64,000 bases of DNA from Nostoc sp. JL33 (GCF_017114985.1 NZ_JABXKP010000092.1:1-64000); one strand, 5' to 3'; counted from the first letter of the stretch, positions 41,456 through 51,317 are shown. A program made the numbers and translations. The notes: a model not told the origin generated them from the letters alone.

Positions 41456-44400
41456 TCAGATAAATTTTTTCGTAAATCCACGCAACCGGCTTAACACTGG
41501 TTTCGCCCAATTTCCACCTAGCAAATCGTGCAGCAGAATATAAAAACAGGGGATGATAAATAGTGTCAGCATTGTTGCGATCGCCATCCCAAAGAAAACT
41601 ACAATCCCTAAAGGCTGCAAAAACTCGGAACCTTCGCCAATGCCTAATGCCAAAGGAAACAGTCCCAAAATAGTAGTGACTGTAGTCATGATAATTGGGC
41701 GTAAGCGTTGAGGAGCAGCTTTCATGATTGCAATTTGGCGAGTACAACCTTCTTCATCCCGAATTTGGTTCGCCAGTTCTACCATTAGAATCCCTGCGTT
41801 TACCACAATTCCCACCAGCAGCACGACACCAACAATTACAGTTGCGCCAATTGCAGTTTTGGTAATGTAAAGTCCAAAAATTCCCCCAGCTAACGCTAGT
41901 GGTACGGTGAAGATAATTACCAATGGGTCAATGAGCGAATTGTATTGCACCGCCATGACTACAAAGATTAAGAACACTGCCAACGCCCCCAAGGTTTTTA
42001 AAGCATCTTGAAGTTGCTGATTAGTTTCTTGGGCAGAACTAGGTACAATTGAAACGCCATCAGGTAAGTCTACATCCTTGAGTACTTTGTTTACTTCGGC
42101 GATCGCTTCACCAAGACTAGCTCCTTCGCTGAGATTTCCGGCGACAATAAAAGCTTGGCGCTGATTAATCCGTTGCACTTCACCAGGCGCTTGACCTTCT
42201 TGAATATTCGCAACGTCTGAAAGGCGGATTAGCTGATTGTTTTCTGTAAATAGCGGTAATTGCTCTAGTTGCGAAGGACGTTGAATCGCTTCTTTATTTA
42301 GCTGCACCCGCACATCAACTAAACGATTACCGCGTTGAATTTGCGTGGGAACTGAACCTTCAATTGCTGTTTGAACTGTTGCACCAATTTGCCCGGCGCT
42401 CAATCCTAAAGCCGAAACCCTTTCCCAGTCGGGGCGAATTTGGATTTCCGGTTGTCGGGGGTCGGCATCTGGTCGAAATGTCGCTAATTTTGCCCTTTCT
42501 TGCAATGCTTGCAACACTTGTGCGCCTGCTTGCGTCAGGTTTTCTTCATTCTCACCTTGCAGAATTACGTCAACGTCTGACCCTTGCACTGGGGAATTAC
42601 TCAAAATTAAACCCCGCACCTGTCCAGGATTGAGGCGCAGCAGAATTCCTGCTAAATTGAGTTTGTTAAATTCCTGAGTTACTTTTTTTACGAAAGCTTC
42701 GACATCTGTGCCTGGTTTTAGATTGATAGTGCTACTGGCACGTAAAGGATTTTCTGTAGTACTGTTGCCAAATAAATTACCACCCACAGTTGTGAAAGCA
42801 GACTGGGTTTCTGGTTGTTTAAGCAAAATGTCATCGACAATTTGCATAACTTTTTCAGAAGTTGCTAAAGGTGTACCGGGAGGAAACTGTGCTCTCAAGT
42901 TAGCTTGACCAGTACTGATGCGGGGTAAAATTTCTTGGGGAATTTGACCAAACATAAAGAAGCTGCTGCCGCCTAAAATTAGCAAAGCAGCAGTAACTAC
43001 GAGAAGCCGATAGCGTAAAATTTTGGTTAAGAAACTACCGTATCCTCGCGTAGCATCTTCAAATCGGTGATTAAATTGTCTAAGCAGCCAAAATTCACTG
43101 ATTCGACTAGACCAGCGAATTCCCAAAAGTCGAGAAGACAGCATCGGCACTACTGTGATCGCAACGACAAGGGATGCTGCGACTGCGAAGCTAATTGTCA
43201 GAATCAATTCATTAAATAGCAGTGCAATAAAGCCGCCAATTAACAGGAATGGCACTACAGAAACTAAGTTGGCACCTGTAGCAGCAACTAAAGCAGATTC
43301 TACTTCTTGGGAAGCTGCGATCGCAGTCTCAATTATAGATTGGGGAGTAGGGAGTGGGGAGTAGGGAGTAGTGGAGGATTTTTCCCCACTCCCCATTCCC
43401 CATTCCCCATTCCCTTTTCTCTCTTTTTGATTGGGAGTCATGCCTGTTTTTTCGGAAATGTTCTCCAAGATCACTACCGATGTGTCAATTGCTTGACCGA
43501 CTCCTAATGTCAACCCTGCTAAACTGAATACATTCAAAGTCAAGCCAAAGATTTTCATCAGAGCGATCGCTGCCAGAGTACACAACGGAATCGTCAAACT
43601 GATAATAAATGTTTGCCTGAACGATCCCAAAAATAACAACACTGCTGCCGCTGCTAATAATGCCCCAGAAATCCCCGAAAAGATGACATCATTTAAAGAA
43701 TTGCGGATGAAAACAGATTCATCTGTGGTGGGACTCAAAGTCATGTCTGCTGGAATTAAACCCGATTGCCGTAATTGTTCAATTCGCCGCTTCACAGCAT
43801 CTACAACTGTGATTGTATTGGCCTCTGGCTGCTTTTGAATTGAAAATTTCACCGCCGGCTGACGATTGAGGTAAACAAATACTCGCTGTTCTTCTGTATC
43901 GTCAATTACCTCTGCAAAGTCTCGCAAGTAGACGCGGCGAGAAGGTGTAGGTGTAGGTGTAGGTGTAGTAGTCGTAGTAGTATTGGTATTACTGGTATTA
44001 GCAGTAGCAGAGGAAGCAGAGGATACTTCCAAGGAAAGGTTTTCAATTTCCCTAGCATTTTGGAAGCGTCCTACAGTCCGAGTCAATGGCTCGGAATTTT
44101 GCCCCAGAATCCGACCACCAGAAGTATCTTGGTTACGGGCTGTTAATTCCTCTAAAACATCATTTAAGCCCACACCCAAAGCTTGCAATCGGTTTAAGTC
44201 AACCAGCACTCGTACTTCTTCCTCAGCACCACCAGATACATCAACTGAAGCGACTCCTGGCACGACACTGAGTTCACGGGTTAACTCTTCATCAGCAAAT
44301 ACGCGTAAATCTTTACCTGGCAACGAGGCAGATGTCAGCGCCAATTCATAAACCGGCAATTGGGAAGGATCGACTTTAAATAAGCGCGGCTCCTCTATGG

Positions 44401-44800
44401 TATCTGGCAGTTGTCCTCGGCCTCGGTTAAAAGCAGCAGTCGCATCATTTAGGGCTTGGTCAATATCGCCCCCTGGTTGGAAGTATAAATCCAGGTTCAC
44501 CTGTCCTTCACGGGTGCGGGAAAAAATTTGGACTACATTCTCGGTTGCCGCTAAAGTTTCTTCTAAGGGTCTGGTGATTTCATCTACGGCTACTTCTGGT
44601 GAAATACCAGGGGCTTCTAGCCTGACGCTAACTCGTGGATAGGTAATTGACGGTAGGAGATCGACTTGGATCGTTGTGAGAAAAAATACCCCAATGACAA
44701 TAACTGCCACGGTGAGCATGAGTGTACCAATGTGTTGGCGGATAGCGATCGCGCTGAGGCTAAATCCGCCATGGCCATTATTATTATTTGCCTGTTGCAT
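41456..44800 (-). CDS. RND-family efflux pump inner-membrane permease
   Basis: 1114 residues of the AcrB/HAE1 type, a proton-driven multidrug exporter: N-terminal helix (IGTLMLTVAVIVIGVFFLTT), two large periplasmic loops, and two six-helix bundles. In helix 4 the text reads VGQAIDTSVVILENI (about 437-451): one of the two relay Asp residues is kept and the second position is Thr. Two low-complexity insertions stand out: a Thr/Pro tract (NTNTTTTTTPTPTPTPSRR, near 275-293) and a Gly/Ser/Pro-rich stretch at about 453-493 made of heptamer repeats. It pairs with the adaptor gene 515 bp upstream on the same strand. No TolC-like gene is nearby. Confidence 0.93.
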   Translation of the reverse strand: MQQANNNNGHGGFSLSAIAIRQHIGTLMLTVAVIVIGVFFLTTIQVDLLPSITYPRVSVRLEAPGISPEVAVDEITRPLEETLAATENVVQIFSRTREGQVNLDLYFQPGGDIDQALNDATAAFNRGRGQLPDTIEEPRLFKVDPSQLPVYELALTSASLPGKDLRVFADEELTRELSVVPGVASVDVSGGAEEEVRVLVDLNRLQALGVGLNDVLEELTARNQDTSGGRILGQNSEPLTRTVGRFQNAREIENLSLEVSSASSATANTSNTNTTTTTTPTPTPTPSRRVYLRDFAEVIDDTEEQRVFVYLNRQPAVKFSIQKQPEANTITVVDAVKRRIEQLRQSGLIPADMTLSPTTDESVFIRNSLNDVIFSGISGALLAAAAVLLFLGSFRQTFIISLTIPLCTLAAIALMKIFGLTLNVFSLAGLTLGVGQAIDTSVVILENISEKTGMTPNQKERKGNGEWGMGSGEKSSTTPYSPLPTPQSIIETAIAASQEVESALVAATGANLVSVVPFLLIGGFIALLFNELILTISFAVAASLVVAITVVPMLSSRLLGIRWSSRISEFWLLRQFNHRFEDATRGYGSFLTKILRYRLLVVTAALLILGGSSFFMFGQIPQEILPRISTGQANLRAQFPPGTPLATSEKVMQIVDDILLKQPETQSAFTTVGGNLFGNSTTENPLRASSTINLKPGTDVEAFVKKVTQEFNKLNLAGILLRLNPGQVRGLILSNSPVQGSDVDVILQGENEENLTQAGAQVLQALQERAKLATFRPDADPRQPEIQIRPDWERVSALGLSAGQIGATVQTAIEGSVPTQIQRGNRLVDVRVQLNKEAIQRPSQLEQLPLFTENNQLIRLSDVANIQEGQAPGEVQRINQRQAFIVAGNLSEGASLGEAIAEVNKVLKDVDLPDGVSIVPSSAQETNQQLQDALKTLGALAVFLIFVVMAVQYNSLIDPLVIIFTVPLALAGGIFGLYITKTAIGATVIVGVVLLVGIVVNAGILMVELANQIRDEEGCTRQIAIMKAAPQRLRPIIMTTVTTILGLFPLALGIGEGSEFLQPLGIVVFFGMAIATMLTLFIIPCFYILLHDLLGGNWAKPVLSRLRGFTKKFI
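43325..43430 (-). repeat. Heptamer repeat array inside the RND permease gene
   Basis: Tandem GGGGAGT/GGGAGTA and CCCCATT units on the plus strand, in frame within the permease. They encode GNGEWGMGSGEKSSTTPYSP then LPTPQS. Both strand orientations occur and can form a stem (AGTGGGGAG/CTCCCCACT-like). Confidence 0.85.
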
Positions 44801-45315
44801 GATCCTAAGTGATAAGTGCTAAGTGCTGACTACTGAGTACTTTTTTCAACGGTATGGTGGTTATTACCCACCGAATTTTAGATTTTAAATTTTGGATTTT
44901 GGATTGTTGGCGAAGCCTCTCGTAGAGAAGATTCTTGCATCCAAAATTTAATAGGACTTACGCAAAAACTCTGATTTCCACCGTTCGCGCAGCGTCTCCC
45001 CTTCTCCCAAAGGGAGAGGCTAGCGCCTGCCGTAGGATGCCCGCAGGGCTGTAGGGAGAAGTTCAGATGCCTGCGGCGAGCTGCGCCAACGGCACAAGCC
45101 GCCGCTCCGACTTCTCTCTGTGTCCTCTGCGCCTCTGTGGTTCGTTATTCCGTAAGTTGTGCGTAAGTTCTATTTAAAAAGGTCTGAGAGCAAGCGGATT
45201 TATTCGTGGAATAATTCTTTAATCCAAAATCTAAGATTAAATGACTTGTCCCTGACTTGATTGCTCTTTTCAATTCTTTAATCTAAAATCCAAAATCCAA
45301 AATTGTCTGACCCTA
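44801..45315. repeat. Repeat-rich gap inside the efflux locus
   Basis: Heptamers (ATTTTGG/GATTTTA) lie at about 44877-44906 and 45282-45302. A palindromic mosaic at about 44985-45115 includes CTCCCAAAGGGAG-type and GCTAGCGCCTGCCGTAGGAT segments also found at 57520-57545. It separates the adaptor and permease genes; no gene is seen. Confidence 0.7.
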
Positions 45316-46809
45316 CTATTGCTTTTCTGAAAGAATTGAAAGACTTACAGTGTCACCTTCTTTTAACGGCTTACCACTACGAACAACATAGCGCTCTCCC
45401 GCTTGCAAACCAGATAAAATTTCGACTCTAGCATCAGCCTTTTTTCCTAACATTACGGCTCGTGCTGTTACCTTCGTTTTGCCTTCTGCGTCTTGCACGA
45501 CAAATATTGTCCCACTTCGATCTTGTGACTTTGCCTCTGCCATACCAGATGTATTAGGTGAGGAATTCTGCCGGACATTTGTTTGCGTCTCCCCTGTATT
45601 TTTGGAGTTCTTACTGCCTGCTTGTTTTTGGATAGCTGTTTGCGGCACTACTACGCGCTGTGTTGTCTGGGTTTCAAAATTGACTCGCGCCAGAAGTCCG
45701 CTACCAATTTTCCCTTGAGTGTTGGGAATCACTACCTCTACAGGTATCAAGCGAGCTGTGGCATCGGCAGCTGGGGAAATGCGCGTCACTCTACCAATTA
45801 ATGCTTCATTGGGGAAGGCATCTAAGCGCACTTGTACAGACTGCCCAATCTGAATTTGTGCCAGTTCTAATTCGGAAATTTGGACGACGACTTTCACACG
45901 GTTAAAGTCGCCAATTTTCAAGACTTCGCTACCTGCTTGCAGAAGGTTGCCAGGTTCTGTCACCTTTTCTGTGACTATGCCAGTAATCGGGGATGTCAGC
46001 CGAGCGTAAGAGCTGCGCTCTTTGGTTTGAGCAACCAATGCCTGTTGGGCAAGTACTCTACCTTGGGCGGCAGCGACGGCTTGCTGTTCTGTACGAACTT
46101 GTTCTTGAGCTGCCCGCAATGCTTGGGCAGCTGTTTGTGCCTGGGTACGTGATTGCTGGGCAGTTTGTGCCGCGATCGCTCCAGCTTTGAATAGTCTCTG
46201 TTGGCGTTCTGAGTCTGCCTGAGCTTGTACCACTTCTAGCCGCGCCCGTTCCACGTCTGCACGGGCATTGCTTACCTGATTGCTTGCTCTGGCTACTTCT
46301 GATTTCAGGGCTGCTAGTTCTGCTTCGGCTTGCTTTAATTGGGTCGAAAGTATGGCATCATCTAACTGCCCAACGTTTTGCCCAAGCTTTACTCGATCGC
46401 CGACATCTAAGTTCAAAGCCAACAACCGCGCTTCTACCTGCGATCGCACTGATATAATTCGGAAGGGTGTTGTATTACCTGTGTATTCTGGTTGTGTTTG
46501 CAGCGAGTCAGTTCGAGCGATCGCCATATCTACAGCCGTTGCACCACCACGTTGCCCACTACCAGGACTCTGAGATTGTGCATCAGCTGCATCTTCCTTG
46601 GGCAACGATCCACAATTTGCTATCAGCAGTCCTATCCCCAGCAAACAGGGAATCAATAATATGGATGTAAAATCAAAACGACTCTTTACATCTGCAACAG
46701 CCACATCAGTCTTCATAACTGAATCTAACTGGGTATTAATTACCTGGTTAGCGGCTGCGAAAGGTGAGATTTTCGCCTGCTTGTGCGGCTTATTTCTGTC
46801 CAAAATCAT
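45316..46809 (-). CDS. RND efflux periplasmic adaptor (HlyD/MFP family)
   Basis: The 497-residue membrane fusion protein has an N-terminal hydrophobic segment (FTSILLIPCLLGIGLLIANC) with a lipobox-like LIANC, so it may be a lipoprotein. Next come the first half of a lipoyl/barrel-sandwich domain (ISVRSQVEARLLALNLDVGD), a long Ala/Gln-rich coiled-coil hairpin (about 160-275), the returning half (SSYARLTSPITGIVTEKVTE), a beta-barrel domain and a membrane-proximal domain. A Ser/Asn/Gln-rich insert lies near 400-435. Start alternatives are Met1 or Met32 (MKTDVAVADV). It works with the permease downstream. Confidence 0.9.
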   Translation of the reverse strand: MILDRNKPHKQAKISPFAAANQVINTQLDSVMKTDVAVADVKSRFDFTSILLIPCLLGIGLLIANCGSLPKEDAADAQSQSPGSGQRGGATAVDMAIARTDSLQTQPEYTGNTTPFRIISVRSQVEARLLALNLDVGDRVKLGQNVGQLDDAILSTQLKQAEAELAALKSEVARASNQVSNARADVERARLEVVQAQADSERQQRLFKAGAIAAQTAQQSRTQAQTAAQALRAAQEQVRTEQQAVAAAQGRVLAQQALVAQTKERSSYARLTSPITGIVTEKVTEPGNLLQAGSEVLKIGDFNRVKVVVQISELELAQIQIGQSVQVRLDAFPNEALIGRVTRISPAADATARLIPVEVVIPNTQGKIGSGLLARVNFETQTTQRVVVPQTAIQKQAGSKNSKNTGETQTNVRQNSSPNTSGMAEAKSQDRSGTIFVVQDAEGKTKVTARAVMLGKKADARVEILSGLQAGERYVVRSGKPLKEGDTVSLSILSEKQ

Positions 46810-47369
46810 TTATTTTCTCCTATTTGGGGAGCTTTTGGGGTTAAACAGCCGTGCATTACCAAGTAATTTTGAGACAACAAACAAATATATGACTAATAGA
46901 AAGCGGCGAGACTAAATTAGCTATCTTCTTGCAAAATTTTGGATCAAAAATTACTTTTTATCACGAAAAATTCTCACCACTTTAACTCATTACATCGATC
47001 AGGCAGTTTTTTTGCTGACGATGCAATTCTTAACTTACTATAAATATTTTTAAATTTCTTGGAATCTGCCCTTAGTAGAAGACTTACGTTTCCTGAAGAT
47101 ACGGGAATTTTACCTCCCTGCTTCTAAAACGGGCAGTATCACATACCTGTATTTAGGCTTACATAGCCAGACTTACGATAGCAAAATGCCTAGTAATTTT
47201 TACGCTTAATCCGATATTATATTAAGAATAGTAAATATAAATTGCTTTTTGTTACGCTGCCAGATTGAGATTCAGCGTCGGCGTAGCCCGTCGTAGACAT
47301 CGCGTAGACAGCAAAGACAAAGATCGATATATATTACAGCCGCTAAGTATTAGGTGAGGAAAGTTACAA
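46810..47369. other. Divergent intergenic region
   Basis: Promoter space for the efflux adaptor (minus) and the lyase (plus). A repeat copy lies at 47275-47303 (GCGTCGGCGTAGCCCGTCGT then AGACATCGC). The rest is AT-rich with no gene. Confidence 0.6.
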
Positions 47370-47909
47370 GTGACATCATTGCTAAAAATTGCACAAACCA
47401 CTGACGAATCCCAGATTTCAGAATTTTTCCAGGAATCGGCGGGTAACTGGCAATCGCAACGGCGCTACTACACTTTACCTGAGGGAGAAACTAAGGAGAT
47501 GGAGAGTATCGTTACGATCAATTTTCTCAAGCAGGGCTGTGATGAATTGCAAAAGCTAGCTCAGATGCACGATTTGGCTGATACAGGTAGTTTGATCTGT
47601 GGTGCAGCAGTTACATGGGAAAGTACGGATGTGGCCAAGGCAAGGAAAGAGTCGCAAGGTTCAACGATATTTGGGGCTGTGGGAAACATATTGTATCGCG
47701 ATCGCGGTTTTGCCATATCCAAACCAGTCACCGCCCACTATTATTTCTCCAACCCGAAAACACTGTGTTTGCGAACTGAGTACAACGGTTCAGTGTTTGA
47801 GGAAGAGTTAAAGCTAATTGGTAGCAAATACCGCACCAGACAGGCGATTATCTCCCGTGCTGGTGAGCAGTTGATGATTGGCCAATATTTAGAAAAGAGA
47901 GTGGATTAG
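47370..47909 (+). CDS. CpcS/CpeS-family phycobiliprotein lyase
   Basis: 179 residues from a GTG start with GAGGAAAG upstream. The family signature is FFQESAGNWQSQRRYYTLPE near the N-terminus, followed by lipocalin-like strands (MESIVTINFLKQGCDELQKL, then AAVTWESTDV, GNILYRDRGF and HYYFSNPKTLCLRTEYNGSV) and the ending RTRQAIISRAGEQLMIGQYL. These lyases attach phycocyanobilin or related bilins to a Cys (position 84 type) of phycobiliprotein subunits. It is not next to phycobilisome genes, so which subunit it serves cannot be told. The length matches the family. Confidence 0.88.
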   Translation: MTSLLKIAQTTDESQISEFFQESAGNWQSQRRYYTLPEGETKEMESIVTINFLKQGCDELQKLAQMHDLADTGSLICGAAVTWESTDVAKARKESQGSTIFGAVGNILYRDRGFAISKPVTAHYYFSNPKTLCLRTEYNGSVFEEELKLIGSKYRTRQAIISRAGEQLMIGQYLEKRVD

Positions 47910-48176
47910 TTTATCGACTGAGTAGCGCTGGTTACAGCCTTACCTGTTTTGTTACTAGCCAGCACCTAGCTATCAACTTGTAACATAACTTTTTATAACA
48001 GTTTTTCAAACTTGCCCCCAAAAAGTTAGTTGCTATGCCATCATGGGAAGTGAAATGAGAATTAATTCGGCGACAGTGTTTGTTTTTAGTATTGACAGGC
48101 TTTTTCCTTTTGGTATTACAGACTTCTCTCCGAAATCTAAATCTCTACAAACTTCTTATGATTTTGGAGACATTTA

Positions 48177-48494
48177 ATGTCAATTTACGTTGGTAACCTC
48201 TCCTATGAAGTTACACAAGATGCGCTGAGTGCTGTATTTGCAGAATATGGTACTGTAAAGCGTGTTCAGTTACCTACTGACCGTGAAACAGGTCGTTTAC
48301 GCGGCTTTGCTTTCGTGGAAATGAATTCAGAAGATGAAGAAACGAAAGCCATTGAAGCCCTTGATGGTGCTGAATGGCTTGGTCGTGACCTGAAAGTTAA
48401 TAAAGCCAAGCCCAGAGAAGACAGGGGTGGTTCTTCCTTTGGTGGTGGAAACCGTGGCGGTGGTGGCGGTGGCTACAACCGTAACCGCTACTAA
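48177..48494 (+). CDS. Gly-rich RNA-recognition-motif protein (Rbp)
   Basis: 105 residues with a single RRM: RNP2 IYVGNL (3-8) and RNP1 LRGFAFVEM (41-49), followed by a glycine-rich tail (about 81-105, FGGGNRGGGGGGYNRNRY). This is the cyanobacterial Rbp type, often cold-induced and acting in RNA localisation or stability. TTTTGGAGAC lies before the ATG, and a leader of more than 100 bases precedes it, as in cold-regulated rbp genes. An intrinsic terminator follows. Confidence 0.94.
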   Translation: MSIYVGNLSYEVTQDALSAVFAEYGTVKRVQLPTDRETGRLRGFAFVEMNSEDEETKAIEALDGAEWLGRDLKVNKAKPREDRGGSSFGGGNRGGGGGGYNRNRY

Positions 48495-48528
48495 GCTCAA
48501 TAGGCGAAAGTAACTTAATTGAATTTAG

Positions 48529-48560
48529 AAAAGGCTCAGGTAGGAATGCTTGAGCCTTTT
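48529..48560 (+). terminator. Intrinsic terminator of the RRM gene
   Basis: AAAAGGCTCA (48529-48538) pairs with TGAGCCTTTT (48551-48560), with a T-rich end, 35 bp after the stop codon. Confidence 0.8.
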
Positions 48561-48694
48561 CTATGCAAAACTTTGACTCTAAATAATTTCTATTGGGACG
48601 CTTTGGCAATTGTGAGAGGAACTCGCTAAGTTTATTATTGTCACAAATATATCTAAAGTTAATTTCAGCAGTCTATGTTTGAGGCACAGAGGCA

Positions 48695-50059
48695 ATGACT
48701 CAAAACCCCCTGAAGGATTCTACTAGTACTCAATCCTCTAAAACACCTGGGTTGAAACCAGCACTAGCAGCAGCGCTAGCGAGTTTAGAGGTGCCGCTAG
48801 ATCAAGAGTTAGCTCGATACCGACGCACGCGAACTGGTTTGGCGTCATCGATCCAGCCCCGTGTTAGAAGTTACATGAACAGTCAAACCCAGCCCTTCGC
48901 TGCCATGACGACAACATCCGGCACAACTCACTCATCAGTAACTCAAATTAAAACCAACGTGCCGCCTGCATCTGCACCCATGAATGATCACCAAACCCCA
49001 GCGCCAGCTACGGCAAAAATTGACGTACCACCCACATCTGTAGCTGTGAATGCTGAGAATAACCCAGCGCCAGCTACGGCAAATACTGAGGAACTAAATA
49101 ATCTTAATCTTACCTCCAGATCAGATTCTGCTAAAACACAAACTCAACTTCCACCACCCCCGCCCAACTTTACTAGCAGCATCGTGCCAGTAGTCGTTAA
49201 AGATAGTAAGAGCGAAAATCTCTTGCAGTCAGATCACACCCCTAAGCAGCCAGATGACTTTTTGGAATCGAGTGAAGCGCTGCTGCGAAGTCTGAAAGAA
49301 GAACAACCAGAAACCAAAAAGCCAAGCAATTATAACGACAGTCTGCTATCACCTTTGGGTATCGGTTCCATGTTGCTGCTATTGGTGGCGAGTCTTACCT
49401 TGGGTTATGTAGTATTCAATCCTAAAAGCTTACCACAATGGAATTTAGGCAAGTTGTTTAACGGGAACTCGTCTGCTGCACCAGAAAATGCTGAAGAAGT
49501 TGGGAGTAATGTCCAAGCTCAAATCCAGCCACCAAGCAGTTCTATACCCAAGTATCCCAATCTAGCTGCCCAAGAGTTTCCTGAGGTGAGAGATCCCAAT
49601 GATGTAGTTGGCTTACAACCCAAAGTCCAGCCAAGCCTCGCAGTAGTGCCTAATCCAGCCGTTCCCCAAAAAAGAGCTAATCCTCAAGCGGCATTGCCTT
49701 TAACCAACACAGATATAAAACCGCCAAATCCGATCGCCTTAGCACCAGTACCGACGGTAGAGCCTTTGCCCCCCCTGAATTTGCCTCCCACTTCAATGGC
49801 AAAAACCTCGCCCAACCCAATCGCAACCTCACCACAGCCAAATGCAGAAATCAAACTAGGAACAGATGGGTTCTATCATATAGTGATAGATAATAAAGGC
49901 GGGGCTTTAGCTTCAGCTCGTTTAGTAGTTCCGGATGCTTATTTATCAGCCAACAAAGAATTGATTTATCTGGGTGCTTTTAAGACTAAAGAGCAAGTAA
50001 AACAACAGATGCAACTGTTAGAGGCAAAGGGAATTAAGGCACGGGTTCAGCAGCCATGA
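48695..50059 (+). CDS. Proline-rich single-span membrane protein with SPOR-like end
   Basis: The 454-residue protein has a conserved N-terminal segment (ALAAALASLEVPLDQELARY then RRTRTG), a long disordered Pro/Thr/Ala region with an internal duplication (PPASAPMNDHQTPAPATAKI and PPTSVAVNAENNPAPATANT), one transmembrane helix (about 226-246, IGSMLLLLVASLTLGYVVFN) and a second disordered region. A C-terminal ~70-residue domain reads GFYHIVIDNKGGALASARLV and LIYLGAFKTKEQVKQQMQLL. The end looks like a SPOR-type peptidoglycan-binding fold. A cell-envelope or division role is inference. Confidence 0.75.
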   Translation: MTQNPLKDSTSTQSSKTPGLKPALAAALASLEVPLDQELARYRRTRTGLASSIQPRVRSYMNSQTQPFAAMTTTSGTTHSSVTQIKTNVPPASAPMNDHQTPAPATAKIDVPPTSVAVNAENNPAPATANTEELNNLNLTSRSDSAKTQTQLPPPPPNFTSSIVPVVVKDSKSENLLQSDHTPKQPDDFLESSEALLRSLKEEQPETKKPSNYNDSLLSPLGIGSMLLLLVASLTLGYVVFNPKSLPQWNLGKLFNGNSSAAPENAEEVGSNVQAQIQPPSSSIPKYPNLAAQEFPEVRDPNDVVGLQPKVQPSLAVVPNPAVPQKRANPQAALPLTNTDIKPPNPIALAPVPTVEPLPPLNLPPTSMAKTSPNPIATSPQPNAEIKLGTDGFYHIVIDNKGGALASARLVVPDAYLSANKELIYLGAFKTKEQVKQQMQLLEAKGIKARVQQP

Positions 50060-50085
50060 GTTGCAAAAATCTACGATACCATGAG

Positions 50086-50190
50086 ATAACAGAGACGCGA
50101 TTAATCGCGTCTGTACAGGAGTTAGGAGAGACGCGATTAATCGCGTACAAGAAGGAGTTAGGAGAGACGCGATTAATCGCGTCTGTACAA
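50086..50190. repeat. Cluster of AGACGCGATTAATCGCGTCT palindromes
   Basis: Three copies of the 20-bp palindrome (one with its right half altered to GCGTACAA) alternate with GTACAGGAGTTAGG-type spacers. Same element as at 17343-17409. Confidence 0.85.
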
Positions 50191-50215
50191 GAAGGAGTTA
50201 AGAGTGCTGAGTAGT

Positions 50216-50386
50216 CAGGGCTATTTCATTGTTGGCATAACCCGCCTGGAAATAAATTTCCTTTTCTTATAGTCTAAGTCCGTTAAAACGGACTCAAAAG
50301 CTGATTAATAATCGGTTAAAACTGATTTTAGCTGTAAGATGGGGAATTTATTCCCTGGCGGACTAGGGGAGAATGAAATAACCCTG
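50216..50386. mobile_element. MITE-like element ending 26 bp before the PspA gene
   Basis: The outer inverted repeat CAGGGCTATTTCATT (50216-50230) pairs with AATGAAATAACCCTG (50372-50386, one mismatch). The inner part CCGCCTGGAAATAAATTTCC pairs with GGGAATTTATTCCCTGGCGG. A central hairpin is AGTCCGTTAAAACGGACT. It is 171 bp with no coding capacity. It occupies the promoter position of the gene at 50412. Confidence 0.8.
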
Positions 50387-50411
50387 GCTGATTCGTGAAT
50401 GGAGAGCCGAC

Positions 50412-51155
50412 ATGGAATTAATCAAGCGTATCCTGCGAGTGATTCGCGCTAATCTCAATAGTTTGATCGGTGGTGCAGAAGATCCAGAAAAGATTCTGGA
50501 GCAAGCTGTGCTGGAGATGCAGGAAAATCTGGTGCGGTTGCGGCAAGGTGTAGCACAAGCGATCGCTACCCAGAAACGTACCGAACGACAGGCTGCGGCT
50601 GCTCAGTCTCAAACAGAAGAATGGTATCGCCGCGCCCAATTAGCCCTGCAACAAGGCAACGAACCTCTAGCACGCGAAGCTTTGACTAAGCGCCAAGCTT
50701 ATAAAGAAACCACTACTGCCCTCTTTGCCCAGATAGAGCAGCAAAACGAGATAGTAGCTAGGCTAAAAAAGGATATGCGATCGCTAGAGTTAAAAATTGG
50801 CGAGGCGAAAACAAAAAAAGATATGTATATTGCTCGCGCCCGTTCTGCCGAAGCGTCTTATCGCCTTCAGGAAATGCTCGGTGGAGTTTCTGCCACCAGC
50901 AGTCTGAGTGCCTTTGAGCGCATGGAAGAAAAAGTTTTGCAAATAGAAGCTAAATCAGAAGCGATCGCTCAACTCAGTAGCGACGACTTGGAAACACAAT
51001 TTACTTCTTTGGAATCTACTAATGATGTAGATGCGGAATTGGCAGCGATGAAGGTGCAGGTTTTGAACCAGTCAGAAAACACACCGCACAACAGTCTCCT
51101 CACCCAGGAGAACCAGAAGGCAGCGCAGCAGTTACCCAAAACTCAGGACTCTTGA
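50412..51155 (+). CDS. PspA/IM30 family protein (first of a tandem pair)
   Basis: The 247-residue ESCRT-III-like membrane-remodelling protein has an amphipathic N-terminal helix (MELIKRILRVIRANLNSLIG) and the conserved GAEDPEKILEQAVLEMQENL. A long coiled-coil hairpin follows to about 190, and SAFERMEEKVLQIEAKSEAI is typical. The tail after about 215 is Gln/Asn-rich and lacks the extra C-terminal helix that marks Vipp1. It may be the stress-responsive PspA paralogue. It is 162 bp upstream of a Vipp1-type gene on the same strand. Confidence 0.88.
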   Translation: MELIKRILRVIRANLNSLIGGAEDPEKILEQAVLEMQENLVRLRQGVAQAIATQKRTERQAAAAQSQTEEWYRRAQLALQQGNEPLAREALTKRQAYKETTTALFAQIEQQNEIVARLKKDMRSLELKIGEAKTKKDMYIARARSAEASYRLQEMLGGVSATSSLSAFERMEEKVLQIEAKSEAIAQLSSDDLETQFTSLESTNDVDAELAAMKVQVLNQSENTPHNSLLTQENQKAAQQLPKTQDS

Positions 51156-51317
51156 AGTTCGACTAATTACCCCAGTTTCGAGATATCTTAAAAATTAAGA
51201 GTTGTTAGAAGGTACTGATTCAAACTGGAAAGATTACATTGAAATAGGTAGCTATTAAAAACTAAAAAAGCTAACTGTCCAACAAAAAGCGTAAACCAGA
51301 CAAGGAAAAACAAAGTT

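Noticed and set aside
50086-50190. Spaced palindromes considered as CRISPR repeats
   Set aside because: Spacers are themselves repeated and much too short; the repeat is a perfect 20-bp palindrome unlike a CRISPR repeat.
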